Below the pieces are notes generated by a model. It worked only from the letters and a program-made list of their open reading frames with translations. It did no database searches and had not been told where the DNA came from. Position numbers and translations under genes: made by a program. From CAIUPE01 sp046091665 (GTDB lineage Bacteria > Pseudomonadota > Alphaproteobacteria > Rhizobiales > Beijerinckiaceae), in the NCBI GenBank assembly GCA_046091665.1, contig JBJTCD010000034.1, forward strand, positions 1 to 6,599: DNA of 6,599 nt, given 5' to 3'. The number at the start of each line of letters is the position of its first letter. The first letter of the stretch is position 1. Shown here in pieces: positions 1 through 6,274 of this stretch.

Positions 1-140
1 ATGCAAATGACCGGACACGGCGCGCGCGTTCCCAACTTTTTCAAACGCGACGCTGCTACTGCACCATAGAGTGCGGCGAGTGGCGACAAGAGATGAGCAA
101 GCGGTCTCGGTTTTTTCCACCAAAACGCTGGCGCTTTCAT
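1..140 (-). CDS. lpxK: Tetraacyldisaccharide 4'-kinase LpxK, N-terminal part only
   Basis: LpxK phosphorylates the 4' position of the tetraacyldisaccharide 1-phosphate lipid A precursor to give lipid IVA, at the cytoplasmic face of the inner membrane. Only 46 codons lie in the window; the gene runs off the left edge. The frame opens at ATG 140-138, whose A is also the last base of the waaA TGA stop (TGATG, 1-nt overlap), so translation is probably coupled. The product starts MKAPAFWWKKPRPLAHLLSP. This W-W-x-x-x-P stretch followed by a hydrophobic helix (LAALYGAVAASRLKK) is the usual LpxK N-terminus, with its membrane-binding helix. The kinase P-loop (GNxxxGGxGKTP type) would come just after the visible end, so catalytic residues cannot be checked. 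The position directly after waaA is common in alphaproteobacteria and supports the call. Confidence 0.88.
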   Translation of the reverse strand, partial: MKAPAFWWKKPRPLAHLLSPLAALYGAVAASRLKKLGTRAPCPVIC

Positions 141-1432
141 CAGGGCCGATTTCCGAGATGCATTTTGAGGAGATAGGGCGCGATCTCCATCATGGTTTTT
201 CGAAGCGCACCGCCAAGTGCCATCACCGCTTTTGTGCCGCGTTGAGCCACGTCTTCGCGTGTCGCTTGATCATCAATCAAATGATCAAGCGTTGCCGCAA
301 GATCATCGGCGCCATTGACTTGATAGGCGCCGCCCGCATGTTCAAGCGCGGCATAGACTTCCGTGAAATTATGAATATGCGGCCCATGAATAAGCGCAGC
401 GCCAAGCTTTGCCGGTTCAATCGGATTTTGTCCGCCATGTGGCACAAGCGATCCACCAAGAAACACAATCGGTGCGATGCGATAAAACAACCCCATCTCG
501 CCAATCGTGTCGGCGATATAAATATCTGTGGCCATATCCGGTTGAAGACCCAGAGCGCGTTGCGACGCACGCAAGCCTTGTCGCGCGGAAGCGGCGTAAA
601 TTTCACGACCCCGTTCCGGATGCCTTGGTGCGATGATGGTCAAGAGGTCAGGATAACGCTGCGCCAAGCGACGATGCGCTTCAATCACGAGAAGTTCTTC
701 ACCAGCATGTGTGGACGCGGCCAACCATAAGGGTCTTCCGCCAATCAAATCATTCATGCCTGCAACCGCAACCGCAGACGCCGGTGGAGGCACAGAATCA
801 AATTTCAAATTGCCCGTTACCGTAACACGCGGCGCCCCCAAACGCACAAGGCGCTCGGCATCGGCTTGCGATTGCGCGAGACACAAATCAAAACGGGTGA
901 AAAGATAATTCGCGAGCGAGCGCATTTGCGACCAACGGCGAAAACTCCGCGCCGACATGCGTGCATTCACAAGCACAAGGGGAATGCCGCGTTGATGCGC
1001 TTGGCATAACATATTGGGCCAAATTTCAGACTCGGCAAAAATCGCGAGATCCGGACGCCAGTGATCAAGAAAACGATCCACATAGCGCGAGACATCAAGC
1101 GGCATATATTGATGCGTCGATCCCTCCGGTAGACGACGCGCCAAAACATGCGCGGATGTCACCGTGCCGGATGTCACAACAACCGAATAATCATCAGCCG
1201 CCAAAGCTTCGATGATGGGCAAAAGCGAAAGACTTTCACCCACACTCGCGCCATGAACCCACACAAGCGGGCCCGCGGGACGACTGCGTGTCGCTTCACC
1301 ACGACGTTCGCCCAAACGCGTGCGGTCTTCTTTGTTTCGACGTGAGCGCTCAAGCAACATCATATGCGCGAGCGGACGCGCCCCATCGGTCAAAGCGCGA
1401 TAAAAACGATAGCTAAAGGGTTCAATCGTCAT
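140..1432 (-). CDS. waaA: 3-deoxy-D-manno-octulosonic acid (Kdo) transferase WaaA
   Basis: WaaA (KdtA, glycosyltransferase family 30) moves Kdo from CMP-Kdo onto lipid IVA at the cytoplasmic side of the inner membrane, starting the LPS core. The 430-residue protein has the normal family length and motifs: HGASVGE at 60-66, where E66 matches the family's catalytic base; ESEIWPN at 134-140; TGNLKFD at 206-212; AASTHAGEE at 238-246; IAPRHPERG at 267-275; and the C-terminal CMP-binding stretch FLGGSLVPHGGQNPIEPA at 324-341. The GT-B layout is therefore complete. The N-terminal 25 residues hold the short region that normally anchors the enzyme to the membrane. The ATG start overlaps the stop of the upstream acyltransferase gene by 4 nt (ATGA), and the stop overlaps lpxK by 1 nt. 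There is no strong Shine-Dalgarno, which fits coupled translation. How many Kdo residues it adds cannot be read from sequence. Confidence 0.96.
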   Translation of the reverse strand: MTIEPFSYRFYRALTDGARPLAHMMLLERSRRNKEDRTRLGERRGEATRSRPAGPLVWVHGASVGESLSLLPIIEALAADDYSVVVTSGTVTSAHVLARRLPEGSTHQYMPLDVSRYVDRFLDHWRPDLAIFAESEIWPNMLCQAHQRGIPLVLVNARMSARSFRRWSQMRSLANYLFTRFDLCLAQSQADAERLVRLGAPRVTVTGNLKFDSVPPPASAVAVAGMNDLIGGRPLWLAASTHAGEELLVIEAHRRLAQRYPDLLTIIAPRHPERGREIYAASARQGLRASQRALGLQPDMATDIYIADTIGEMGLFYRIAPIVFLGGSLVPHGGQNPIEPAKLGAALIHGPHIHNFTEVYAALEHAGGAYQVNGADDLAATLDHLIDDQATREDVAQRGTKAVMALGGALRKTMMEIAPYLLKMHLGNRP

Positions 1433-2148
1433 GAGCGATTGACCCGTAATGATTCACCCGGATCACGCGCGCCGAGAAAAACATAGGCAGCGTCATGCAT
1501 GACATCGAGATCGCGTTCGAGTTTTAACCTGATTTCTTCCTGCTTGTCGGCATCGGCCTCGCGCGCAATTCTGATCGGCTCACCGACAGCAATCGCGCCA
1601 CGACCGAAGGGCAAACAAATACTCGTTCGATCCCAGTTATTGAGATCGATGCGATGAGTGGTCGCGACACAAATCGGATAAATCGGACGACCTGAAAGGC
1701 GCGCAAGCGCAATGATGCCTTGCACCGCAACCCGCGCGGTTTTGGGCACATCAGGAGTCATGGCAACAATATGGCCCTGATCAAGCGCCGTGATCATGGC
1801 GCGTAAGCCCGCAGCGCCCCCTTTTTCATTTTTTTGTTTTTGTGAACCGCCTGATGCGCGAATGGGAGTCATGCCCATCCGTTCGCAAGCTTCAGCAACA
1901 ACGGCGCCATCGCCGTGACGCGTAATCATAACAGCAACACGCGCGCCGCCCCACATCGCCAACGGGATCATGAAATTTTGGCCATGCCAGATGGCACAAA
2001 TAAACGCGCCCTCTTTTTTCAAATCCTCAGCGTGATAGGGGCCAATCCATGTGAAGCGTGTTGTGGCGCGAACAAATTTCAAATAGCCCGCAAGGACCGC
2101 CCCGATTGCAGCTTGAAGACGCGGGTAGCGGGCGATCCGTTTCAACAT
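1429..2148 (-). CDS. DUF374 lysophospholipid acyltransferase-like protein
   Basis: This 239-residue protein matches the DUF374 family, a branch of the lysophospholipid/lipid A acyltransferase superfamily found next to waaA in many alphaproteobacteria. The precise substrate is not established. Visible features are a hydrophobic N-terminal segment (about 12-30), IWHGQ at 53-57, TRHGDG at 76-81 (the family's histidine/aspartate signature, used here instead of the canonical HX4D box of PlsC-type enzymes), the phosphate-binding type stretch MTPDVPKTAR at 130-139, LSGRPIYPI at 151-159 and WDRTSICLPFGRG at 172-184. The form DVPK, where other lineages have DGPRGPR, appears from memory to be usual in Hyphomicrobiales and need not mean loss of activity. 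Its stop overlaps the waaA start by 4 nt, and it lies 21 nt after the DUF4170 gene. A role in acylating a lipid A or phospholipid intermediate is inferred from the family and neighbours only. Confidence 0.88.
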   Translation of the reverse strand: MLKRIARYPRLQAAIGAVLAGYLKFVRATTRFTWIGPYHAEDLKKEGAFICAIWHGQNFMIPLAMWGGARVAVMITRHGDGAVVAEACERMGMTPIRASGGSQKQKNEKGGAAGLRAMITALDQGHIVAMTPDVPKTARVAVQGIIALARLSGRPIYPICVATTHRIDLNNWDRTSICLPFGRGAIAVGEPIRIAREADADKQEEIRLKLERDLDVMHDAAYVFLGARDPGESLRVNRS

Positions 2149-2169
2149 CAGAGACTAAACAATCGGGCG

Positions 2170-2430
2170 TTAGTGCTTGTCGCCAGCCGAGGTGAGCGGA
2201 TCAAGCAAACGATGAAGATGCACAACGAAGTAACGCATATGAGCATTATCGACTGTGGCCTGCGCTTTGGCTTTCCATGCGGCATGAGCGGATGCATAAT
2301 TCGGGAAAATGCCGACAATGTCGAGCTTTGACAAATCTGTGAAGTCCACGCTGTCGAGATCGACAAGCTCCCCGCCAAAGACCAGATGCAATAATTGCTT
2401 GCCCTGAACGGGGGTCGTGGTCGCAGACAT
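2170..2430 (-). CDS. DUF4170 family small protein
   Basis: This 86-residue soluble protein has no signal peptide or membrane segment and no cysteines. It matches the alphaproteobacterial DUF4170 family: the block LLHLVFGGEL (13-22), then DLSKLDIVGIFPNY (32-45), then AAWKAKAQATVDNAHMRYFV (50-69) and HLHRLLDP (71-78) is the family signature, and the length is normal. The biochemical function is unknown. The ATG at 2430 is preceded by AAAGGAT (2443-2437) with a 7-nt spacer, a good Shine-Dalgarno. This decides against an overlapping longer frame that starts at 2438. It sits 46 nt after ubiA and 21 nt before the DUF374 gene, and from memory the DUF4170-DUF374-waaA-lpxK order recurs in the order. 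That suggests a link with envelope lipid synthesis, but this is inference. Confidence 0.88.
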   Translation of the reverse strand: MSATTTPVQGKQLLHLVFGGELVDLDSVDFTDLSKLDIVGIFPNYASAHAAWKAKAQATVDNAHMRYFVVHLHRLLDPLTSAGDKH

Positions 2431-2476
2431 CGGATCATCCTTTCTCGTGACTTTATCCTTGGGCGCGGCCGAAGGG

Positions 2477-3433
2477 TCAGCCGGTCAGCCCCGACAGGAC
2501 ATGCCGCACCGCAGCATCAAGCGCAAGTCCCGCAAAAAGGAGGAGACCTGCATCCCGGTTCGACCGGAAGAGTTTCAGCGCCAAAGCCCCGTCTTCAACG
2601 CGAATTCTCAAAGCTTGTTGCAAAAGATGCGTGGAAAAGAGCACCGCCCCGGCATAGGCGACCCATCCCGCCCCTGCTGAAATAAGCGCCATGAAGGTCA
2701 TGAGACTGGCGAGCACATAAAAGATCCCCACAGCGAAAGGGGTATGAGCGCCAAAAAGAAGAGCCGTTGATCGGATCCCGGCGATGGCATCATCCTCGAG
2801 GTCTTGAACGGCATAGATCGTGTCATAGCCCATGGTCCAAGCGATGGCGGCGCCATAGAGCCAAAATGCAGATGCCGCGAGCGCGCCTTCAGCCGTGGCC
2901 CACCCCATCAACGCGCCCCAGGAAAAAGCAAGACCGAGCACCGCTTGCGGCCATGACGTGATGCGTTTCATGAAAGGATAAATGAGCACCGGCACCATCG
3001 AGAGAAATCCAAGCCCGATGGCAAAGGCATTGAATGACAATAAAACGCACAAACCGATTAAACATTGCAGCGCGCAGAAGAGAGACGCCGCTTTAACACT
3101 GATTTGACCCGACGCCACCGGACGCGACCAAGTGCGCGCAACGCGACGATCCAGATCGCGATCAACAATGTCATTGTAAGTTGATCCTGCGCCGCGCATG
3201 GCGACCGCACCGATAAAAAATAAAATCAAATCGCTGAGAGAAGGAAACGCGCGCGATTGATAAGACGCGACAAGCGCCGCCGACCACCAGCAAGGCAGAA
3301 CCAGCAACCACCAGCCAATCGGTCGATCAAGGCGCGCCAATCGCAAATAAGGCTGCAACCATGAAGGCGCATATTGATCCACCCAATTCCCGCGCATCGC
3401 ATCGGGAACAGCGCGATCTTTCATTTCAATCAT
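2477..3433 (-). CDS. ubiA: 4-hydroxybenzoate polyprenyltransferase UbiA
   Basis: UbiA is an integral membrane prenyltransferase that joins the polyprenyl diphosphate side chain to 4-hydroxybenzoate, an early committed step of ubiquinone synthesis. The 318-residue product shows both aspartate-rich, magnesium-diphosphate-binding motifs: NDIVDRDLD at 87-95 (NDxxDxxxD) and YAVQDLEDD at 207-215. RLDRPIGWWLLVLPCWW at 35-50 is the usual opening of the first helix, and about eight or nine hydrophobic segments follow. The length is slightly above the E. coli enzyme because of an N-terminal extension of about 20 residues. ATG 3433 was taken as start, 3 nt after the stop of the upstream exported-protein gene; an in-frame ATG at 3424 is also possible. 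Neither has a strong Shine-Dalgarno at ideal distance (AAGG lies 13 nt away), so coupling to the upstream gene is likely. Confidence 0.96.
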   Translation of the reverse strand: MIEMKDRAVPDAMRGNWVDQYAPSWLQPYLRLARLDRPIGWWLLVLPCWWSAALVASYQSRAFPSLSDLILFFIGAVAMRGAGSTYNDIVDRDLDRRVARTWSRPVASGQISVKAASLFCALQCLIGLCVLLSFNAFAIGLGFLSMVPVLIYPFMKRITSWPQAVLGLAFSWGALMGWATAEGALAASAFWLYGAAIAWTMGYDTIYAVQDLEDDAIAGIRSTALLFGAHTPFAVGIFYVLASLMTFMALISAGAGWVAYAGAVLFSTHLLQQALRIRVEDGALALKLFRSNRDAGLLLFAGLALDAAVRHVLSGLTG

Positions 3434-3436
3434 ATT

Positions 3437-3901
3437 TTAGAGCGCGCCTTGAGGCAGCTTCATATCGTCGCCCAAAATACCATCAGCACCGCCGAAGGGT
3501 TGAGGCGCTCCGGCACCCCCATTCTTCTGAGCCTTTTTCATTTCAGCTGCAACTTTGCAGGCATTTTTCTTTGCCGTATCGATATCACTCTGCTGATTTT
3601 TCATGTTGCCTGCGAGATCTTCAGGCGCACGACACCAAGCCCCGTCTCGTTCAACAGCTGCGACGGCACTCACATTGAGTTTTGCGAGTTTTGTAAAGGC
3701 TGCACACGCTTGATCAGCGGTGGGCTTTTTTTCTCGATAGGATTGGACTTCTTGAATGATCTGCGCGCGGCCATTCAAGACTTTACCGAGAGCCTGGCAG
3801 GGATCATCGGCGGCATGAGCCGCTACGCTCGACAACAAAACGACGCATGCGATGGCCGATGAAAAACGCGCCACGCCAAATTTGAACCCCGTTGCCTGCA
3901 T
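3437..3901 (-). CDS. Small exported protein with four conserved-looking cysteines, function unknown
   Basis: This is a predicted 154-residue protein that I cannot assign a function. ATG 3901 is chosen because GAGGGG (3916-3911) lies 9 nt upstream and because it opens a clean signal peptide: a basic N-terminus, a hydrophobic core (about 13-25) and AHA|ADD, with probable cleavage after residue 30. The open frame continues upstream to a TTG at 3964, but that would put about 21 charged residues before the signal peptide. The mature part has four cysteines, at 35 (DDPC), 66 (QAC), 90 (AWC) and 115 (NAC), in a helical, Ala/Lys-rich chain, suggesting two periplasmic disulfides. The tail (from about 128) is Gly/Pro-rich and looks disordered. 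Similar small exported proteins with paired cysteines and a WC motif seem to occur in other alphaproteobacteria, but I cannot confirm this here. It ends 3 nt before ubiA and is the first gene of the minus-strand unit. Confidence 0.75.
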   Translation of the reverse strand: MQATGFKFGVARFSSAIACVVLLSSVAAHAADDPCQALGKVLNGRAQIIQEVQSYREKKPTADQACAAFTKLAKLNVSAVAAVERDGAWCRAPEDLAGNMKNQQSDIDTAKKNACKVAAEMKKAQKNGGAGAPQPFGGADGILGDDMKLPQGAL

Positions 3902-3948
3902 TCTCACTCGCCCCTCGCGACGCTTCCTCGAACACCTGTCACTAACAG

Positions 3949-3980
3949 TTTCGTTCTCTGACAATCAATCTGTAACGAAA
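3949..3980. repeat. Inverted repeat TTTCGTT-N18-AACGAAA in the divergent region
   Basis: The half-sites TTTCGTT (3949-3955) and AACGAAA (3974-3980) are perfect inverted copies with an 18-nt spacer. The centre-to-centre distance is 25 nt, between two and two-and-a-half DNA turns. It could be an operator for a dimeric regulator or could arise by chance; there is no T-tract, so it does not look like a terminator. Confidence 0.35.
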
Positions 3981-4046
3981 AACCCTTTACAGGCCCTTTA
4001 TGGCAACGGTATGGCCCCTCATGAAGCGGTTTCACCGCTTGTGAGC

Positions 4047-4052
4047 GGGGAG
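4047..4052 (+). promoter_or_regulatory. Shine-Dalgarno site of rsmE
   Basis: GGGGAG lies 6 nt before the GTG at 4059. It is the strongest purine-rich match near any of the possible rsmE starts and is the main reason for choosing this GTG over ATG 4011 or GTG 4041. The ATG at 4011 is preceded by pyrimidine-rich and mixed sequence. Confidence 0.6.
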
Positions 4053-4058
4053 AAAAGT

Positions 4059-4799
4059 GTGCCCGATTATGATTTCAGGACCCCGCGCCTTTTTGTTGAT
4101 CAGGCGTTGACCGCCGAAGTGACGCTGACGCTCGAGCGTGAGCCGAGCCATTATCTTCTTCATGTACTCAGGCTCAAACCAGACGATGTTGTTCTCATTT
4201 TCAACGGAAAAGACGGTGAATTTCTTGCCCAGATCACGGAAACGGGCAAAAAAGGCGCAAAACTGAGACTGATCCGGCAAACGCGCCCGCAGACGGAACC
4301 GGGGCGGATGGAACTCCTCTTTGCCCCCTTAAAACAAGCGCGGCTTGATTATCTCGTGCAAAAAGCCGTTGAAATGGGCGTGGCAAAAATTTCGCCCGTT
4401 ATCACGCAACACACGCAAGTCAGCCGCCTCAATCCGGACCGGCTCTTTGCCAATATGATCGAAGCCGCAGAGCAATGCGGGATCATTGCCGTCCCCGAGC
4501 TTTTACCTGAGCGGAAACTCGACGCTGTGCTCGACACTTGGGAGCCCGGTCGTACGCTCATTTTTTGTGACGAGCGCGCCGAGATCACCAACCCGCTGGT
4601 TGCCTTGCAAAAACCGATCGCCGGCCCAATCTCTCTTTTGATTGGACCCGAAGGCGGCTTTTCGACCGATGAGAGACAGAAAATATCAAAAATTCAATCG
4701 GTTATACCCATATCTCTTGGACCTCGCATTCTTCGGGCCGATACGGCGGTTGTTGCCGCGCTTGCGCTATTGCAAGCCACTTCAGGTGATTTCGGCTGA
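4059..4799 (+). CDS. rsmE: 16S rRNA (uracil-1498-N3)-methyltransferase RsmE
   Basis: RsmE methylates N3 of U1498 in 16S rRNA, in the assembled 30S subunit, using S-adenosylmethionine. It belongs to the SPOUT (trefoil-knot) superfamily. With the GTG start at 4059 the protein has 246 residues, the normal family length, and begins MPDYDFRTPRLFVD as homologues do. The N-terminal PUA-like domain contains HYLLHVLRL at 31-39 and FNGKDGEF at 48-55. KAVEMGV (102-108) and EAAEQCG (135-141) are typical of the methyltransferase domain, and the knot and SAM site are formed by LIGPEGGFS (194-202) and SLGPRILRADTA (219-230). The open frame continues upstream to 3852, antisense to the exported-protein gene. 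A start at ATG 4011 (262 residues) is possible but would add a non-family N-terminus. It is divergent from the ubiA block and lies 80 nt before gshA, with no obvious terminator between them. Confidence 0.94.
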   Translation: MPDYDFRTPRLFVDQALTAEVTLTLEREPSHYLLHVLRLKPDDVVLIFNGKDGEFLAQITETGKKGAKLRLIRQTRPQTEPGRMELLFAPLKQARLDYLVQKAVEMGVAKISPVITQHTQVSRLNPDRLFANMIEAAEQCGIIAVPELLPERKLDAVLDTWEPGRTLIFCDERAEITNPLVALQKPIAGPISLLIGPEGGFSTDERQKISKIQSVIPISLGPRILRADTAVVAALALLQATSGDFG

Positions 4800-4808
4800 A
4801 CCGGATTG

Positions 4809-4821
4809 CACTGACGCAGTG
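4809..4821 (+). promoter_or_regulatory. Small hairpin downstream of rsmE
   Basis: CACTG (4809-4813) and CAGTG (4817-4821) pair around an ACG loop. No T-run follows, so it is not a standard intrinsic terminator. It may form part of the gshA leader RNA together with the second hairpin. Confidence 0.3.
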
Positions 4822-4828
4822 AACCCCC

Positions 4829-4835
4829 TAAGGAG
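4829..4835 (+). promoter_or_regulatory. Orphan Shine-Dalgarno-like TAAGGAG before gshA
   Basis: TAAGGAG is a near-ideal ribosome-binding sequence but lies 44 nt before the gshA ATG. The gshA frame cannot begin here, because the TAA at 4829 is in frame with gshA and no ATG, GTG or TTG occurs in that frame before 4880. The only close start is GTG 4849, 13 nt away, in the +1 frame relative to gshA. It would give a 17-residue peptide stopping at 4900-4902, inside gshA. A leader peptide is possible, and chance is equally possible. Confidence 0.25.
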
Positions 4836-4843
4836 CCTGTCCC

Positions 4844-4858
4844 CGGGCGTGTCGCCCG
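4844..4858 (+). promoter_or_regulatory. GC-only hairpin in the gshA leader
   Basis: CGGGCG (4844-4849) and CGCCCG (4853-4858) form a perfect six-pair, all-GC stem with a TGT loop. It can be lengthened by two C-G pairs if T4859 bulges. It ends 11 nt before the gshA ribosome-binding site (AAAGG, 4870-4874) and is not followed by a T-tract. It is better read as a leader-RNA structure than as a terminator. Confidence 0.4.
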
Positions 4859-4879
4859 TGGTCGTTCCGAAAGGTCCCC

Positions 4880-6253
4880 ATGGCCCGCGATATTTCCGAT
4901 GAGACCCCGATTGAGAACCGCGACGCGTTGATCGCCTATCTCGAAGCGGGCTCAAAGCCGAAGGACAAGTTTCGCATCGGGACGGAACATGAAAAATTTC
5001 CGTTCCGCCCGAAGACCCATGCTCCTGTGCCCTATGAGGGGACCAAGGGAATCGAAGCGCTGCTTTTGTCCATGCAGGACCGCACGGGTTGGGATCCGAT
5101 CCACGACAAAGACAAAATCATTGGGCTTTTTGATTCGAAAGGCGGCGGTGCGATTTCGCTTGAGCCCGGCGGGCAATTCGAATTGTCGGGTGCGGCTGTT
5201 CAATCGCTCCACGAAACATCGGATGAACTCGATCAGCATTTCAAAGATGTGCTCGCGGCGGGTAACGAACTCGATATTGGATTTCTTGGCCTCGGCATGA
5301 GCCCCGAATGGACGCGCGCCGAAACGCCAACCATGCCGAAAAGCCGCTATGCGATCATGACGCGCTATATGCCAAAAGTCGGCACGCTTGGCCTCGACAT
5401 GATGTATCGCACATCCACCGTGCAGGTGAATCTCGATTTCGCGTCCGAAGCCGATATGGTTTTGAAATTGCGCACATCGACTGCGTTGCAACCGATCGCG
5501 ACAGCGCTCTTTGCCAATTCGCCTTTCACTGAAGGCGAGTTGAACGGTTATAAATCCATGCGCTCTGCGATCTGGCTTGATACGGATCGTCATCGCACCG
5601 GCATGACGCCTTTCGTTTTTGAAAGCGGCATGGGTTTTGAACGCTATGTCGAATGGGCGATGGATGTGCCCATGTATTTTTTAAAACGCGGTAGCGAGTA
5701 TCTTGATGTTACCGGCACATCCTTCCGCGATTTGATGGCGGGTAAACATCCAACTGTGCCGGGTGAGCGACCGGTTCTGTCTGATTGGGTCAATCATCTC
5801 TCGACAATTTTTCCGGAAGTACGTTTGAAACGTTATCTTGAAATGCGTGGCGCAGATGCAGGCTCAAAGCCGATGCTCGTGGCGCTTTCGGCTTTCTGGG
5901 TCGGATTGCTTTATGATCAAACCGCGCTTGAAGCGGCATGGGATGTCGCAAAATTATGGACGCGCGAAGAACGCGAATTGTTACGTCGTGAAACACCCAA
6001 AGGCGCGCTTGAAACAAGCATCCGCCGAATGAGTGTTCTCGAAATTGCAAAAGAACTTTTGAAAATTGCAGAATATGGTCTTGAGCGTCGTGCGCAAAAA
6101 AATGCGCGCGGTGACAATGAAACGCTTTATCTTGAGCCGTTACGCCGAATCTTAGCGCGCGGAAAAACGCAAGCCGATGAGCTCATCGCGCTTTATCTGA
6201 ACGACTGGAAGCGCGAAGTGAAGCCCGTCTATGATTATGCGCGCTATCTTTGA
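4880..6253 (+). CDS. gshA: Glutamate-cysteine ligase GshA, plant/alphaproteobacterial type
   Basis: GshA joins L-glutamate and L-cysteine through the gamma-carboxyl group using ATP, the first and usually limiting step of glutathione synthesis, in the cytoplasm. The 457-residue product is full length for the class related to plant enzymes rather than to E. coli GshA. Key stretches are FRIGTEHEKFPF at 31-42, with metal-binding glutamates E36 and E38; LEPGGQFELSG at 94-104, which lies in the glutamate/metal site; YMPKVGTLGLDMMYRTSTVQ at 163-182, followed by VNLDF; FANSPF at 211-216; and RYLEMRGAD at 318-326. ATG 4880 has AAAGG (4870-4874) 5 nt upstream and is the only start in frame after the TAA at 4829. 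The protein contains no cysteine at all, so the disulfide switch known from plant homologues cannot operate. It follows rsmE by 80 nt and ends at a convergent terminator. Confidence 0.96.
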   Translation: MARDISDETPIENRDALIAYLEAGSKPKDKFRIGTEHEKFPFRPKTHAPVPYEGTKGIEALLLSMQDRTGWDPIHDKDKIIGLFDSKGGGAISLEPGGQFELSGAAVQSLHETSDELDQHFKDVLAAGNELDIGFLGLGMSPEWTRAETPTMPKSRYAIMTRYMPKVGTLGLDMMYRTSTVQVNLDFASEADMVLKLRTSTALQPIATALFANSPFTEGELNGYKSMRSAIWLDTDRHRTGMTPFVFESGMGFERYVEWAMDVPMYFLKRGSEYLDVTGTSFRDLMAGKHPTVPGERPVLSDWVNHLSTIFPEVRLKRYLEMRGADAGSKPMLVALSAFWVGLLYDQTALEAAWDVAKLWTREERELLRRETPKGALETSIRRMSVLEIAKELLKIAEYGLERRAQKNARGDNETLYLEPLRRILARGKTQADELIALYLNDWKREVKPVYDYARYL

Positions 6254-6274
6254 AATAAGACAAAATCTTATTTC
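6252..6274. terminator. Probable bidirectional terminator between convergent genes
   Basis: GAAATAAGA (6252-6260) and TCTTATTTC (6266-6274) are perfect inverted repeats around a CAAAA loop. TTT (6249-6251) can pair further with AAA (6277-6279) across a TT bulge. The repeat covers the last two bases of the gshA TGA (6251-6253) and the complete TAA of the opposing gene (6270-6268). The stem is AT-rich, with two G-C pairs, so termination may be weak. T-rich sequence follows in the plus direction (TTTCTT); the minus direction has little beyond TTTTG in the loop. Confidence 0.55.

Larger units (their letters stand above)
3902..4058. promoter_or_regulatory. Divergent intergenic control region
   Basis: These 157 bases separate the first gene of the minus-strand block from rsmE on the plus strand and must hold promoters for both. 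On the plus strand TTTACA (3986-3991) followed after 18 nt by TATGGC (4010-4015) is a possible but weak -35/-10 pair for rsmE. If real, it would place the alternative ATG at 4011 inside the -10 box. On the minus strand no convincing pair was found. An inverted repeat lies at 3949-3980 and is listed separately. The promoter assignment is inference from gene layout. Confidence 0.45.

Noticed and set aside
71..730. Long plus-strand open frame of 219 codons opposite waaA and the lpxK start
   Set aside because: It lies antisense to a clear, motif-complete waaA. The product has no recognisable domain and the frame is explained by codon bias of the real gene.
1429..2148. DUF374 protein as an inactive enzyme because DGPRGPR is replaced by DVPKTAR
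   Set aside because: From memory the DVPK form is usual in related alphaproteobacteria, and the other family motifs are intact, so decay is not supported.
2148..2438. 96-codon minus-strand frame overlapping the DUF4170 gene
   Set aside because: The alternative frame (170-2430) carries the DUF4170 signature and has the AAAGGAT site at the correct spacing; this one matches nothing.
3902..3964. N-terminal extension of the exported protein to TTG 3964
   Set aside because: It would place about 21 charged residues before a typical signal peptide, and the internal ATG 3901 has GAGGGG upstream.
3852..4058. Upstream extension of the rsmE frame
   Set aside because: It runs antisense into the signal-peptide region of the exported protein and lacks a ribosome-binding site; RsmE proteins do not carry such an extension.
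4844..4858. GC hairpin read as an intrinsic terminator of rsmE
   Set aside because: No T-tract follows the stem, so it is kept only as a leader structure.
4952..5593. 213-codon minus-strand frame opposite gshA
   Set aside because: It is antisense to a well-supported gene, has no domain, and is a shadow of codon usage.
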